Source of the DNA: Lachnospiraceae bacterium
GTDB lineage: Bacteria; Bacillota; Clostridia; Lachnospirales; Lachnospiraceae
Assembly (NCBI GenBank): GCA_910576125.1
Contig: CAJTHM010000019.1
Location: 1 to 64,000 of the forward strand
Length of the DNA: 64,000 nucleotides
Direction: 5' to 3'
Made by a program: the position numbers and the translations under genes. Below are positions 43,434-52,313 of the stretch, piece by piece. Below the pieces are notes generated by a model. That model saw only the letters and a list, made by a program, of their open reading frames with translations. It had not been told where the DNA came from and did no database searches. Positions within the stretch are counted from its first letter, which is position 1. Each line of letters starts with the position of its first letter.

Positions 43434-44330
43434 ATGAAGCATTTTCTGATTTATACGAACCGACATAAAGACAGAGATTTGGTCACTACGAAGCGTATCT
43501 GTGATTTCCTGAAGTTAAAGGGAAAGCGCACCACCATCATGGCGGACGGACAGGACGAAGAGCCGCGGGGGACGGAGGGAACACAGATGTCCTCAAAAGA
43601 TACCAGGAGCCTGCCGGAGACCGCTCAGGATGTTCCCACAGACGCGGACTGCATGATTGTGCTGGGCGGGGACGGTACGGTGCTGCAGGCCGCCAGGCTG
43701 ACCAAGAGGCTGCGAATCCCCATCATCGGCGTGAATCTGGGTACGTTGGGGTACATGACCGAGGTGGAGGTCATGAATCTGGAGGAGTCGCTGGAGCGGC
43801 TGACAGCGGGGGACTACGTGCAGGAGAGCCGCATGATGCTGGGCGGCAGGGTGATATTCGCGGACGGAGGTCAGACGGAGAGCTGGGCCCTGAACGATAT
43901 CGTCATATCCCGCAGCGGCCCCCTGCAGATTATCAAATTCAATATCTTCGTGAACGGACAGTTCCTGAACGATTACAGCGCGGACGGTATGATCGTGACC
44001 ACGCCCACCGGCTCTACGGGATATAATCTTTCCGCGGGCGGGCCCCTGGTGGAGCCCAGGGCCAGACTGATTATGCTGACCCCTATCTGCCCTCATTCCC
44101 TGAATCAGAGGAGCATCATCCTTTCCCCGGAGGATGTCATCGAGATTGAGATACCGAAGCGCAGGGAAGGCGGGATTCAGACTGTGGAGGCCAATTTTGA
44201 CGGCAGCCATGTGATACCCCTGCGTACAGGGGACAAGCTGCGGATTGTCAGGTCTGAGGAGACCACGGAGTTCCTGAAGCTGAATCAGGTCAGCTTTCTG
44301 GATGTGCTTCACAGGAAAATGAAAGAATAG
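43434..44330 (+). CDS. nadK: NAD kinase
   Basis: 298 aa from ATG 43434 (SD GAAAGGG); the frame opens at 43386. ATP site VLGGDGTVLQAARL, NAD site ALNDIVISRSG, then DGMIVTTPTGSTGYNLSAGG. A short acidic insert (about residues 38-65) lies before the GGDGT motif. Confidence 0.96.
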   Translation: MKHFLIYTNRHKDRDLVTTKRICDFLKLKGKRTTIMADGQDEEPRGTEGTQMSSKDTRSLPETAQDVPTDADCMIVLGGDGTVLQAARLTKRLRIPIIGVNLGTLGYMTEVEVMNLEESLERLTAGDYVQESRMMLGGRVIFADGGQTESWALNDIVISRSGPLQIIKFNIFVNGQFLNDYSADGMIVTTPTGSTGYNLSAGGPLVEPRARLIMLTPICPHSLNQRSIILSPEDVIEIEIPKRREGGIQTVEANFDGSHVIPLRTGDKLRIVRSEETTEFLKLNQVSFLDVLHRKMKE

Positions 44331-44394
44331 TGATGTGAAAAGATTCCGTGGAGAGCGGGAGATTTGAAAGACAAAGAGTAAGAAGGGACAGGAA

Positions 44395-44844
44395 ATGAAA
44401 GTAAGCAGGCAGGAGAGAATGATTGAGATCATTCGGAAATATGAGGTTGGGACCCAGGAGGAGCTGGCGGAGAGGCTGCGGGAAGCGGGCTTTTCCGTGA
44501 CCCAGGCCACGGTATCCAGGGATATCCGGGAGCTGAAACTGTCCAAGGTGCCTACGGCGGAGGGGGGACAGAAATATGTGGTGCTGGAGCAGGAGGAGGG
44601 ACAGCAGGGAGACCGCTTCATCCGAGTCCTGCGGGACGCCTTTTCCTCCATGGAGGCGGCGCAGAATCTTCTGGTGGTCAGGACCGTGTCCGGCATGGCC
44701 ATGGCGGCGGCGGCAGCATTGGATGCCCTGAAATTCCCGGAGGTGGTGGGCTGCATCGCCGGGGATGACACCATATTCGTGGCGACACACACATTGGAGG
44801 AGGCCAGGGCGCTGATGGATAAAATAGAATCCGTCACGGCATAA
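44395..44844 (+). CDS. argR: arginine repressor
   Basis: 149 aa. Winged-helix DNA-binding half (QEELAERLREAGFSVTQATV, SRDIRELKL) and C-terminal arginine-binding/hexamer domain ending GDDTIFVATHTLEEA. SD GGGACAGGA. Confidence 0.97.
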   Translation: MKVSRQERMIEIIRKYEVGTQEELAERLREAGFSVTQATVSRDIRELKLSKVPTAEGGQKYVVLEQEEGQQGDRFIRVLRDAFSSMEAAQNLLVVRTVSGMAMAAAAALDALKFPEVVGCIAGDDTIFVATHTLEEARALMDKIESVTA

Positions 44845-44970
44845 GGCATTTGGTTTTGAAATTACTTGACAGGCAGATGTGTCGGAGAGGGCAAATCCGG
44901 CGGGGCGAAGCTTACGGTTTGGGAAGGCCGGGGGCGGAGCAGGCGCCGAATGCCTGAGAGGAGAAAGAAA

Positions 44971-46659
44971 ATGCTGACGAGTTTACATGTGAAGAATCTG
45001 GCGCTGATGGAAGAGACAGAGGTAGAGTTCGGACGGGGCCTGAATATCCTGACCGGAGAGACCGGCGCGGGCAAGTCCCTGCTGATTGGGAGCGTGAACC
45101 TGGCTCTTGGAGGGAAATTCGAGAGGGATATGCTCAGGAAAGGGGCGGAGAGCGCTCTGGTGGAACTGGTCTTCACGGGAGACGAGCGGGTGAAAGAAAA
45201 GCTTACCGAGCTGGAACTGGAGCAATCCGAAGACGGAAGCGTAATCATCAGCAGGAAAATGAGCATCGGAAAAAATGTCTATCGGATAAACGGCGAGACC
45301 GTTACCGCAAAGCAGGTAAAGGAACTGGCGGAACTTCTGATTGATATCCACGGCCAGCACGAGCATCAGTCCCTGCTGCACAGGAAAAAGCACATGGAGA
45401 TTCTGGACGCCTACTGCGGCGCGAAGTTTAAGAAAGAGGCGGAGGCCGTGGAAAGCGCTTACAGGGAGTGCCGTGACCTTGAGAGGGCCCTGGAGGAAGA
45501 AGCCATGGACGAGGATGCCAAAGAGAGGGAACAGGCTCTGGCGGAATTCGAGCTGCAGGAAATCGAGCAGGCCCGTCTGATACCTGGCGAGGACGAGGAA
45601 CTGGAGCAGCGCTACCGCCTCATGGTGAACAGTAAAAAGATAGTCGAAAATCTGTCTGAAAGCTATCAATACACCGGTAACGACTCCGAGAACGGAGCCG
45701 GAGGAGCGCTGAGCCGGGCCCTGCGGTCGCTGCGCAATGTGTCGGGTCTGGACAGCCGCCTGGAGGAGCTGGAGGGACAGCTGTCGGAAATCGACAACCT
45801 GCTGGCCGACTATAACAGGGATCTGGCGGAATATATGGACGACTGCGAATTCGACGATGAGGATTACGCCGCAGTGGAGGAGCGCCTGAACCAGCTCAAC
45901 CACCTAAAGGAAAAATACGGAGGCACCATAGAGGCGGTGATTGCCTATGGGGAAGAAAGACAGAAGCTTCTGGACAAGCTTGGGGATTATGACGCATATA
46001 TGCAGCAGCTGGGTGACCAGCTGGCAGCGGCCAGGGCGCGGCTTGAGGAAGCCTGCGGCAGGCTTTCCTCTATCCGCGGGAAAAATGCCGCCGTACTGAC
46101 CAGGCAGCTGAAAGAGGCGCTGGTGCATCTGAATTTCGCCGCGGTAGAATTTGAAATCGCCGTAGAGCGGGCCAGGACGATTACTGCAAAGGGCTGGGAC
46201 GATGTGGAATTCCTGATTTCCACCAATCCCGGCGAGGGGCTGAAAGCCTTGAGCCAGGTAGCCAGCGGCGGCGAACTGTCCCGCATCATGCTGGCAATCA
46301 AGACCGTTCTGGCCGGCAGGGACGATATCGATACGCTGATTTTCGACGAAATCGACACAGGCATCAGCGGCCGGACGGCCTGGCGGGTCTCCGAACAGCT
46401 GGACACAGTGGCCCGTGCCCATCAGGTGCTCTGCATCACCCATCTGCCCCAGATAGCGGCCATGGCCGACAGGCATTTCGTCATTGAAAAAAGCAGCACC
46501 GAGGACAATACCATCACGGATATCCGGATGCTGAAAGAGGAGGAGAGCCTGGGAGAGCTGGCAAGGCTTCTGGGCAGCGACACCCTGACTCCGGCCGCCC
46601 TGTCCAACGCGAAGGAGATGCGTCTTCAGGCTGCCGCCCACAAGACAGAATCCCATTAA
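44971..46659 (+). CDS. recN: DNA repair protein RecN
   Basis: 562 aa from ATG 44971 (SD GAGGAG). SMC-like: Walker A LTGETGAGKSLLIGS, two coiled-coil arms, signature QVASGGELSRIMLAIK, Walker B IFDEIDTGISGRTAW. Double-strand break repair. Confidence 0.97.
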   Translation: MLTSLHVKNLALMEETEVEFGRGLNILTGETGAGKSLLIGSVNLALGGKFERDMLRKGAESALVELVFTGDERVKEKLTELELEQSEDGSVIISRKMSIGKNVYRINGETVTAKQVKELAELLIDIHGQHEHQSLLHRKKHMEILDAYCGAKFKKEAEAVESAYRECRDLERALEEEAMDEDAKEREQALAEFELQEIEQARLIPGEDEELEQRYRLMVNSKKIVENLSESYQYTGNDSENGAGGALSRALRSLRNVSGLDSRLEELEGQLSEIDNLLADYNRDLAEYMDDCEFDDEDYAAVEERLNQLNHLKEKYGGTIEAVIAYGEERQKLLDKLGDYDAYMQQLGDQLAAARARLEEACGRLSSIRGKNAAVLTRQLKEALVHLNFAAVEFEIAVERARTITAKGWDDVEFLISTNPGEGLKALSQVASGGELSRIMLAIKTVLAGRDDIDTLIFDEIDTGISGRTAWRVSEQLDTVARAHQVLCITHLPQIAAMADRHFVIEKSSTEDNTITDIRMLKEEESLGELARLLGSDTLTPAALSNAKEMRLQAAAHKTESH

Positions 46660-46713
46660 AAATTCCAAAAGCTGTCGGAATGAAAAGCATAAAAATCTCA
46701 CATACTATACACG

Positions 46714-46741
46714 AAAAAGGACTCCTGGAGGGTCTTTTTTT
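46714..46741 (+). terminator. terminator after recN
   Basis: An 11-bp stem including G-U pairs (AAAAAGGACTC with GGGTCTTTTTTT) and a 5-base loop. Confidence 0.8.
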
Positions 46742-46760
46742 GTGGGCGGAAACGGCGATT

Positions 46761-46862
46761 TATACTGCTTAACGATTTCACTTGCCGTGAAACCAGACTG
46801 CATAATGCTGACTGGTTCAATCGCATGATTACATGAGGCAGTATTCAGCGTTATGCAGTATA
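46761..46862 (-). repeat. ~100-bp inverted-repeat element, copy B (inverted)
   Basis: The reverse complement runs ATACTGCATAACGCTGAA to CGTTAAGCAGTATA and matches copy A almost throughout. It lies between the recN terminator and spoIVB, and the open frame of spoIVB extends back into it (46833). Confidence 0.85.
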
Positions 46863-46880
46863 AGATGGGAGCAAGCGGAT

Positions 46881-48305
46881 ATGGGACGGCAGCAGGATAT
46901 GGGGAACATACAGAATATAGAGGATATCAGAAAAAGAGCGGCGCAGCATAGAAAGTCAGGAGCAGAGCAGGAGGAGAGCATCAAAAGGAAAGCGGGCCAG
47001 GACATGGTAGTCCTGCTCCAGAACTGGAAAGAGAGGCTCAGACGTTACAGAATCTACCGTTTTATCTTAAGCCTGTCATTGGCAGCAAGCTGCACGGCGC
47101 TGGTGGCCATGCTTTACTATCAGATTGACAGCAGCATCCCCTCCGTCATCAATGTGCGGGCCGGGGAAGAGGAATCGCTGCATCTGGGTGTGCCGGCCAG
47201 AGGGGAGATTATCAGCGTCAGCGACCAGGGGACCAGCAATATCCCCCAGGGAGCAGTGGACATAGATTTAAGCAAGACTTTTACCTTAAAGACCGCGCTG
47301 GAATCCGATTACCAGATGCAGGTGAAGCTCTTTGGCTTCATCACCTTAAAAAATGTGGAAATCCAGGTCATTGAGGACCAGGAACTGATCCCCGTAGGCG
47401 CGCCTATCGGCATCTATGTGAAGACTGACGGCGTGCTTGTAGTAGGGACCGGGGAATTCCAGGGGCCGGACGGCGTCAGCTGCTCCCCCGGGAAATACAT
47501 CCTAAAATCAGGCGACTATGTGCGCAGGGTAAACGGCGAAACGGTGACGGAGAAAGACGATTTCATACAGCGCATGAAAGACAGCGGCGGAAAACCTGTG
47601 ATTCTGACCATCGAGCGGGACGGCGAGCTCATGGACGTGGAGATTACGCCTGCCCGGGACATAAACGGTGAGTACAAAATTGGTGTCTGGGTGCGGGACA
47701 ACGCCCAGGGCGTGGGCACCATGACTTACATCGACAACAAGGGCAATTTCGGCGCTTTGGGCCATGGCATCACGGACGTGGACACCAGTACCCTCATGCA
47801 CATGGAGGGAGGCACCCTCTACCAGACGGATATCGTGGACATCCACAAGGGCTCTTCGGGAAATCCCGGCGAGATGACAGGCATGATCATCTACTCCGAC
47901 GACCGCATCCTGGGCGAAATCACGAACAACAGCAACCGGGGGATTTTCGGCATCTGCAACCAGAAAGCGCTGGAAATGGGGGTCAGGGAGCCTCTCCCCA
48001 TCGGCCTGAAGCAGGAGATTGAGACCGGGACGGCCCAGATTCTGTGCACTGTGGATGGAGTGACCAGGTATTATGATATAGAGATTACGGCACTCCGCCT
48101 GGACCATGACAATGTGAACAGGGGGATAGAGCTTACAGTGACGGATCCGGATTTGCTGGCAGTTACCGGAGGGATTGTGCAGGGGATGAGCGGGAGCCCG
48201 ATTATACAGAATGGGAAGTTCATCGGGGCCGTGACCCATGTGCTGGTGCAGGATTCCAGGAAAGGGTATGGAATCTTTATTGAGAATATGCTGGAGCATC
48301 CGTAA
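46881..48305 (+). CDS. spoIVB: SpoIVB sporulation signalling protease
   Basis: 474 aa from ATG 46881 (SD GGGAG); the frame reaches into the repeat element at 46833, and that start is unlikely. One N-terminal membrane segment (FILSLSLAASCTALVAMLYY), PDZ domain (YVRRVNGETVTEKDDFIQRM), S55 serine-protease domain with His in LGHGITD and Ser in GMSGSPIIQNGKFIG. Secreted from the forespore to activate pro-sigma-K processing. Its last 117 bases recur at 54976-55195. Confidence 0.96.
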   Translation: MGRQQDMGNIQNIEDIRKRAAQHRKSGAEQEESIKRKAGQDMVVLLQNWKERLRRYRIYRFILSLSLAASCTALVAMLYYQIDSSIPSVINVRAGEEESLHLGVPARGEIISVSDQGTSNIPQGAVDIDLSKTFTLKTALESDYQMQVKLFGFITLKNVEIQVIEDQELIPVGAPIGIYVKTDGVLVVGTGEFQGPDGVSCSPGKYILKSGDYVRRVNGETVTEKDDFIQRMKDSGGKPVILTIERDGELMDVEITPARDINGEYKIGVWVRDNAQGVGTMTYIDNKGNFGALGHGITDVDTSTLMHMEGGTLYQTDIVDIHKGSSGNPGEMTGMIIYSDDRILGEITNNSNRGIFGICNQKALEMGVREPLPIGLKQEIETGTAQILCTVDGVTRYYDIEITALRLDHDNVNRGIELTVTDPDLLAVTGGIVQGMSGSPIIQNGKFIGAVTHVLVQDSRKGYGIFIENMLEHP

Positions 48306-48606
48306 GTCTTCCGTGCGTTCTTATGGCTCTTTCTATCTATATAGGAAGATAGCAGAACGCAACGGCATGATCCGCGCCCTGAGGGAAGCCCTTCCCGCCT
48401 GCTGGACGGAGTATTTTACCCTGGCCTGTTACATGGTCTCTGCAGGAGATCCGCTGATGTACTGCGAGGACTGGCTGAAGGACACGGAATCCTATCCGGT
48501 TGGCTCCCTGTCATCCCAGCGTATCAGCGAACTGCTGCTTTCCCTGCCGGCACAGGGAAGAGAGGAATTCTACGGCAGCTGGCATGCCGCCCATAATGAC
48601 TTATGA
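48306..48606 (+). pseudogene. transposase fragment (IS1634/IS4-like), left copy
   Basis: Begins directly after the spoIVB stop. SYGSFYLYRKIAERNGMIRA, then ALPACWTEYFTLACYMVSAG and SSQRISELLLSLPAQGREEF are internal transposase segments. No start, no catalytic tail. Bases 48377-48600 are repeated at 54482-54705 with few differences. Confidence 0.75.
48377..48600 (+). repeat. 224-bp direct repeat, left copy
   Basis: Aligns without gaps to 54482-54705. The sequence after it differs completely between the two sites. Lies within the transposase fragment. Confidence 0.9.
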
Positions 48607-48688
48607 GGCATTTGATGTTGAACTGCTAACCGAGTAAGGCTGTTGTTATAATTTTACCGGGATTTTAGGCAAGGTGTAACGCCCCTCC

Positions 48689-48898
48689 TCAATCCATCAG
48701 GGCTTTACACCTTGCTCTATGTCTCCTGTTTATCCAGCTCCCGGTCTGCTTTTGGTCTGTGTCCGTGCTGCCGGATGCCATCCCTCTGTCAATCCGTTTT
48801 ATACCGTTCTTGATGACCTCTTTTGCCTTTTCCGTGTTGTCCGTCTCCAGCAGGGGCAGAATGGAATCCAGCAAAATACATAGCTCCGGATTGCCCAT
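48689..48898 (-). CDS. small unknown protein upstream of the double-HTH regulator
   Basis: 69 aa on the minus strand with a good SD (AGAGGTGAGG) before ATG 48898. MGNPELCILLDSILPLLETD, then NTEKAKEVIKNGIKRI is helical and amphipathic; the C-terminal half is charged and may be decayed. Divergent from the regulator at 49094. A stem GCAAGGTGTAA/TTACACCTTGC (48669-48716) spans its stop. No family recognised. Confidence 0.5.
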   Translation of the reverse strand: MGNPELCILLDSILPLLETDNTEKAKEVIKNGIKRIDRGMASGSTDTDQKQTGSWINRRHRARCKALMD

Positions 48899-48993
48899 AT
48901 CCTCACCTCTTTCTTAAGCGCTGTCTGCAAGTATCTGGTACTTCTGATCATAACATTCCCTTCATGATGTTCAAAGCCATACCGCCTCTATCG

Positions 48994-49022
48994 TTGATTT
49001 CTGTACTGGAATTTGTTATAAT
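48994..49022 (+). promoter_or_regulatory. promoter of the double-HTH regulator
   Basis: TTGATT (48994-48999), 17-base spacer, TATAAT (49017-49022), 72 bp before the start at 49094. Confidence 0.65.
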
Positions 49023-49093
49023 AAGCTCCAAACGGACTGCAGCCCTTCCGCCAGCATCTTCAGGCCAATGAGAGAACACCGGAAAGGAACCAA

Positions 49094-51124
49094 ATGCACG
49101 ACAGGGATAAAATATACTTCCACAATTTCCTCACAGGGATGCGCACAGGCAAAGACATCACCCTGGAGCAGCTAAGCCTGGGCCTGTGCACCCCGGCCAT
49201 GCTCAGCTTCATAGAGGCGGGCGAACGGCAGCCGGACAAGCTGACGCGCGACCGCCTGACAGAGCGGCTGGGCTTCGAGAACGACGGCTTCGAGGACTTC
49301 CTGCAGCCGGACGAATATGAACAGTGGCAGGATCAGGACAGGCTGCTGCGGGCCGTATACGCAGGGGACATACCGGAGGCGGAGCGGCTGTTGAGGCTGT
49401 TGGAACAGAAAAAGATAGAAGACAGAATTGTCTTCCATCAGTTTGTCCTGACCATGCGGGCACAGCTGATGCAGTACAAAAAAGCCTCCCGGGAAGAGCT
49501 ACGGGAAGCCTTCGGGAGGGCCATGTCCCTCACCATGCCAGACGTCGCGTCCGGGACATGGACCGGGCGCCTCCTGGCCGCCCAGGAATGGAACCTGCTG
49601 CTGGAATACATCCGCCTGGGCGGGGACGCAGGGCCTGTCACGGGCACGGATCCTTCCGCCGCTTATACGGCCCGGGCACTGGAAAAGCTGCTGGACGCAC
49701 TGCGCGGCTCCTCCATGGACAGCTACAGCTATGCCAAGGTGTACCCCAAGGCGGCGTATTTCCTGTGCCTGGAGCTCATGAAGGCTCCCCTGGACATCGC
49801 CCTCTGCCGCAGGATACTGCGGATATCCGCGCAAGCCCTGGAGACCCTGCGCTCCTGCCACCGGATGTATTGGCTCTACGAGCTGCTGGAGCTCATGGAG
49901 CGCGTCCTGGGCATCTTCGCAGGCTTCACTCAGCCCGGGCCAAAGGAACCCGCCCCGGTCTCCTTCGAACAGGTCTGGAATCAGCTCGGGGGAACCGCGG
50001 CAAAGCCCCAGTCTCCGGCGGGCGCTGCGGCGGGCGGCCCGGAACGTCCCGAAGCCTGGACGCTGCCGGAGGATCCTGAGAGCCTGGCGCTGCTGACCGC
50101 CCAGATCAGGGAATGGCGCATGCTCCTGGCAGAGCTATATCAGGCGTACGGCATACCGATGAACACGGAGAACTGCTGCTACCTGTACAGCCAGACCCAG
50201 AACTACCGCATCGGCGATGTAATCAGGAAGCGGCGAAAGATGCTGGGCCTGTCGGTGCGGGAGCTGTGCGAGGGCATCTGCAGCGAGAAGACCCTGAGAA
50301 GGCTGGAAAACAATAAAACGAGGAGCCAGCGGGCCGTCTGGAGCGAATTGTTCTGCCGACTGGGGCTGTCGCCGGAGTACCAGCGGGAAAGCGTCGTCAC
50401 AGGGCAGCGAGATGTGCTTCTCCTGTATCGCGCATCGGGAGACGCATTGAACAATCACGACACCGAGGAGACCCAGAGGCTGTTGGAGCAACTGAAAGAC
50501 CTGCTCCCCATGGACGTCCTAATCAACAGGCAGGAACTGGAGCGCAAGGACTGTCTGAACAAGCTACAGAAGAAAGAGATTACTGCCGAAGAATGCGTCA
50601 TCAGGCTCAAAAAGGCGTTGCAGTACACTATTCCACTGGAAAGCATCAAGATGGCGAAGGACGGCCCTGACATCTATCTGACCTGCGCAGAGTTGGGATG
50701 TGTATACAATATCGCAATGAAATCCAGGGATGAAGCAGAAGAGTTCAATTTAGACCTGCTCCAGAGCGTCACCAGACAGTGCATCCCCGAGGACAGCATC
50801 CATACGTTTATCAACATGTACGAACTGATTATGACCGGCGTGGCAAGCCGCCTGGGAGATGCTGGCGAATACGAAAAATCTACGGAAATCAGCGAAAAGG
50901 TAATGAAAGAATGCCTCTTGGCACATAGGATGGGCATGCTTCATGATTGCCTGTACAACAAACTTTGGAATCAAATAGAGGCTGCCAAAAAAGGGACTTC
51001 TGCAGTCCCGGCTATTCCAATTGACCGGGAGCTGCAGAAGTGCATCCAACTCGCAAGATTTTGTAAAGAAACATTTTATGAAGCCTTCTATATTCAACAA
51101 GCTACAGAATTGATTCATCCATAA
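49094..51124 (+). CDS. large regulator with two XRE-type HTH domains and TPR-like repeats
   Basis: 676 aa, no membrane segment. HTH 1 at about residues 8-60 (FLTGMRTGKDITLEQLSLGL), HTH 2 at about 375-430 (IGDVIRKRRKMLGLSVREL, LCEGICSEKTLRRLENNKT). The rest is helical, TPR-like, resembling peptide-sensing RRNPP-family regulators but twice their normal HTH content. SD AAAGGAA. The last fifth is AT-richer than the start. Neighbouring transporter genes (51516-54389) and a tiny minus-strand gene (51168-51305) make a peptide-sensing circuit possible; that is inference. Confidence 0.8.
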   Translation: MHDRDKIYFHNFLTGMRTGKDITLEQLSLGLCTPAMLSFIEAGERQPDKLTRDRLTERLGFENDGFEDFLQPDEYEQWQDQDRLLRAVYAGDIPEAERLLRLLEQKKIEDRIVFHQFVLTMRAQLMQYKKASREELREAFGRAMSLTMPDVASGTWTGRLLAAQEWNLLLEYIRLGGDAGPVTGTDPSAAYTARALEKLLDALRGSSMDSYSYAKVYPKAAYFLCLELMKAPLDIALCRRILRISAQALETLRSCHRMYWLYELLELMERVLGIFAGFTQPGPKEPAPVSFEQVWNQLGGTAAKPQSPAGAAAGGPERPEAWTLPEDPESLALLTAQIREWRMLLAELYQAYGIPMNTENCCYLYSQTQNYRIGDVIRKRRKMLGLSVRELCEGICSEKTLRRLENNKTRSQRAVWSELFCRLGLSPEYQRESVVTGQRDVLLLYRASGDALNNHDTEETQRLLEQLKDLLPMDVLINRQELERKDCLNKLQKKEITAEECVIRLKKALQYTIPLESIKMAKDGPDIYLTCAELGCVYNIAMKSRDEAEEFNLDLLQSVTRQCIPEDSIHTFINMYELIMTGVASRLGDAGEYEKSTEISEKVMKECLLAHRMGMLHDCLYNKLWNQIEAAKKGTSAVPAIPIDRELQKCIQLARFCKETFYEAFYIQQATELIHP

Positions 51125-51167
51125 TTATACTTCTTTATTTTCTCCTTCCGGTTTATTGCTCAGCGGC

Positions 51168-51305
51168 TCACACCCATGCCCGCCCCCAGGTTCCTCCCCG
51201 GTTTCCACTGTGGGAGGTTCCAGCGGGTACGGATTCGGTATCGTCGGCCCGGATAGCGAAAGCAGCAGCAATAGCTTTTTTAGACCTGTTTTTCATATTG
51301 GTCAT
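51168..51305 (-). CDS. 45-aa cationic peptide, candidate signal or bacteriocin precursor
   Basis: Minus strand, ATG at 51305 (or 51296) preceded by AAAGGGGGA. Starts MTNMKNRSKKAIAAAFAIRA: basic, then a short hydrophobic run, followed by a Gly/Ser/Pro/Trp-rich tail (SHSGNRGGTWGRAWV). Convergent with the regulator gene, 43 bp beyond its stop. No homologue recognised; short open frames can arise by chance. Confidence 0.4.
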   Translation of the reverse strand: MTNMKNRSKKAIAAAFAIRADDTESVPAGTSHSGNRGGTWGRAWV

Positions 51306-51373
51306 CCCCCTTTCAGTTGTCTTCGTCAGAAACGAGACTTGACTACAATTATAGCAATGTCAGCAATCGACAG

Positions 51374-51428
51374 CAAGGGACAGAGTTGTTAAAAAAAGTC
51401 CGGGATTTTTTAACAACTCTGTCCCTTG
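51374..51428. repeat. perfect 23-bp inverted repeat (bidirectional terminator-like)
   Basis: Arms 51374-51396 and 51406-51428 are exact reverse complements with a 9-base loop and A/T runs at the loop side (AAAAAA and TTTTTT). The runs are next to the loop rather than at the stem base, unlike a normal terminator. It separates the regulator region from the transporter genes. Confidence 0.8.
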
Positions 51429-51515
51429 TGAATTAACTGCAAGCCGTGCTATTGTAATGAAAGCGACTTTTAAAAAATGCGCAAGAATCTCAAATTGGAA
51501 AGGAAATCGAAGTTT

Positions 51516-52310
51516 ATGAAAAATGAGTTAAAAAGAGCTTTGCTGAAAAAAACAAATATCATTCTTATTCTTGTTGTTGTTAGCCTGATGTTTATAAATG
51601 CTTACTTTGATGGCTGGAAAACTGCTCTGACAGCGGAATCTGCTCAGGACATTTTGAATGCTGAGGACGCTATCTATTATAAAAAATATTTCGGCAATAT
51701 TTACAGGGTATGGAAAAGTTCATATTACATGGTTCAGGCATTAGCGCCCTTGATACTTGTCGCCCCGTATTTGAATACCTTTTTATCAGAGAAGGCAAAT
51801 CGTTTCAGATTTTTTTGCGTTAGCCGAAAAGGAAATTTTAAGTATGTCATGCAAAAAACACTTGCCATTGCACTGTCAGGCACCATTGTTTTAGCATCTG
51901 CCGAGGGGCTTTTTGCGTTTTTCTCCGGATTATTGACGCAAAAGGATACGGCTGCAGAATTCATGCAGCAAATAGTATCTTTTCAAGAGAGTTATTTTAT
52001 GAGTAATCCCATGTCATATTTTGCCTTAATATATATCTCACATATTATATACTATTTTTGCTTTACGATTTTTGCTGTGGGAATAACCTCATTTTTGAAA
52101 AACAGAATAGCTGTCATCGCGGCTCCTTTTGTCGTAGTAGGAGTGTTGGATATGGCATTGCCGATAACATTGCAGCCAAATGTGGTGATGCAGCCATATT
52201 CTCAAACATTTAGCCTTGGCGGGTATGGTATATTGATCAGCATGTATGTTATTGCGGGTCTTATCTTATTGACATTATCAGAATCATCCTATCAAAAAAG
52301 AGGCAATTAG
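51516..52310 (+). CDS. ABC-2-type permease subunit 1
   Basis: 264 aa from ATG 51516; the frame opens at 51477. About six hydrophobic segments (TNIILILVVVSLMFINAYF; ALAPLILVAPYLNTFL; GIVLASAEGLFAFFSG-like and others). Build resembles ABC-2 permeases of peptide/lantibiotic-immunity exporters. AT-rich, unlike the flanking chromosome. First of four tightly packed genes. Confidence 0.8.
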   Translation: MKNELKRALLKKTNIILILVVVSLMFINAYFDGWKTALTAESAQDILNAEDAIYYKKYFGNIYRVWKSSYYMVQALAPLILVAPYLNTFLSEKANRFRFFCVSRKGNFKYVMQKTLAIALSGTIVLASAEGLFAFFSGLLTQKDTAAEFMQQIVSFQESYFMSNPMSYFALIYISHIIYYFCFTIFAVGITSFLKNRIAVIAAPFVVVGVLDMALPITLQPNVVMQPYSQTFSLGGYGILISMYVIAGLILLTLSESSYQKRGN

Positions 52311-52313
52311 ATC

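Noticed and set aside
46833..46880. upstream start of spoIVB inside the repeat element
   Set aside because: No SD there, and the residues come from the element; ATG 46881 is preferred.
48238..48606. 122-aa ORF overlapping the end of spoIVB
   Set aside because: Its first part is the out-of-frame spoIVB tail and only the later part matches transposase; annotated as a fragment from 48306 instead.
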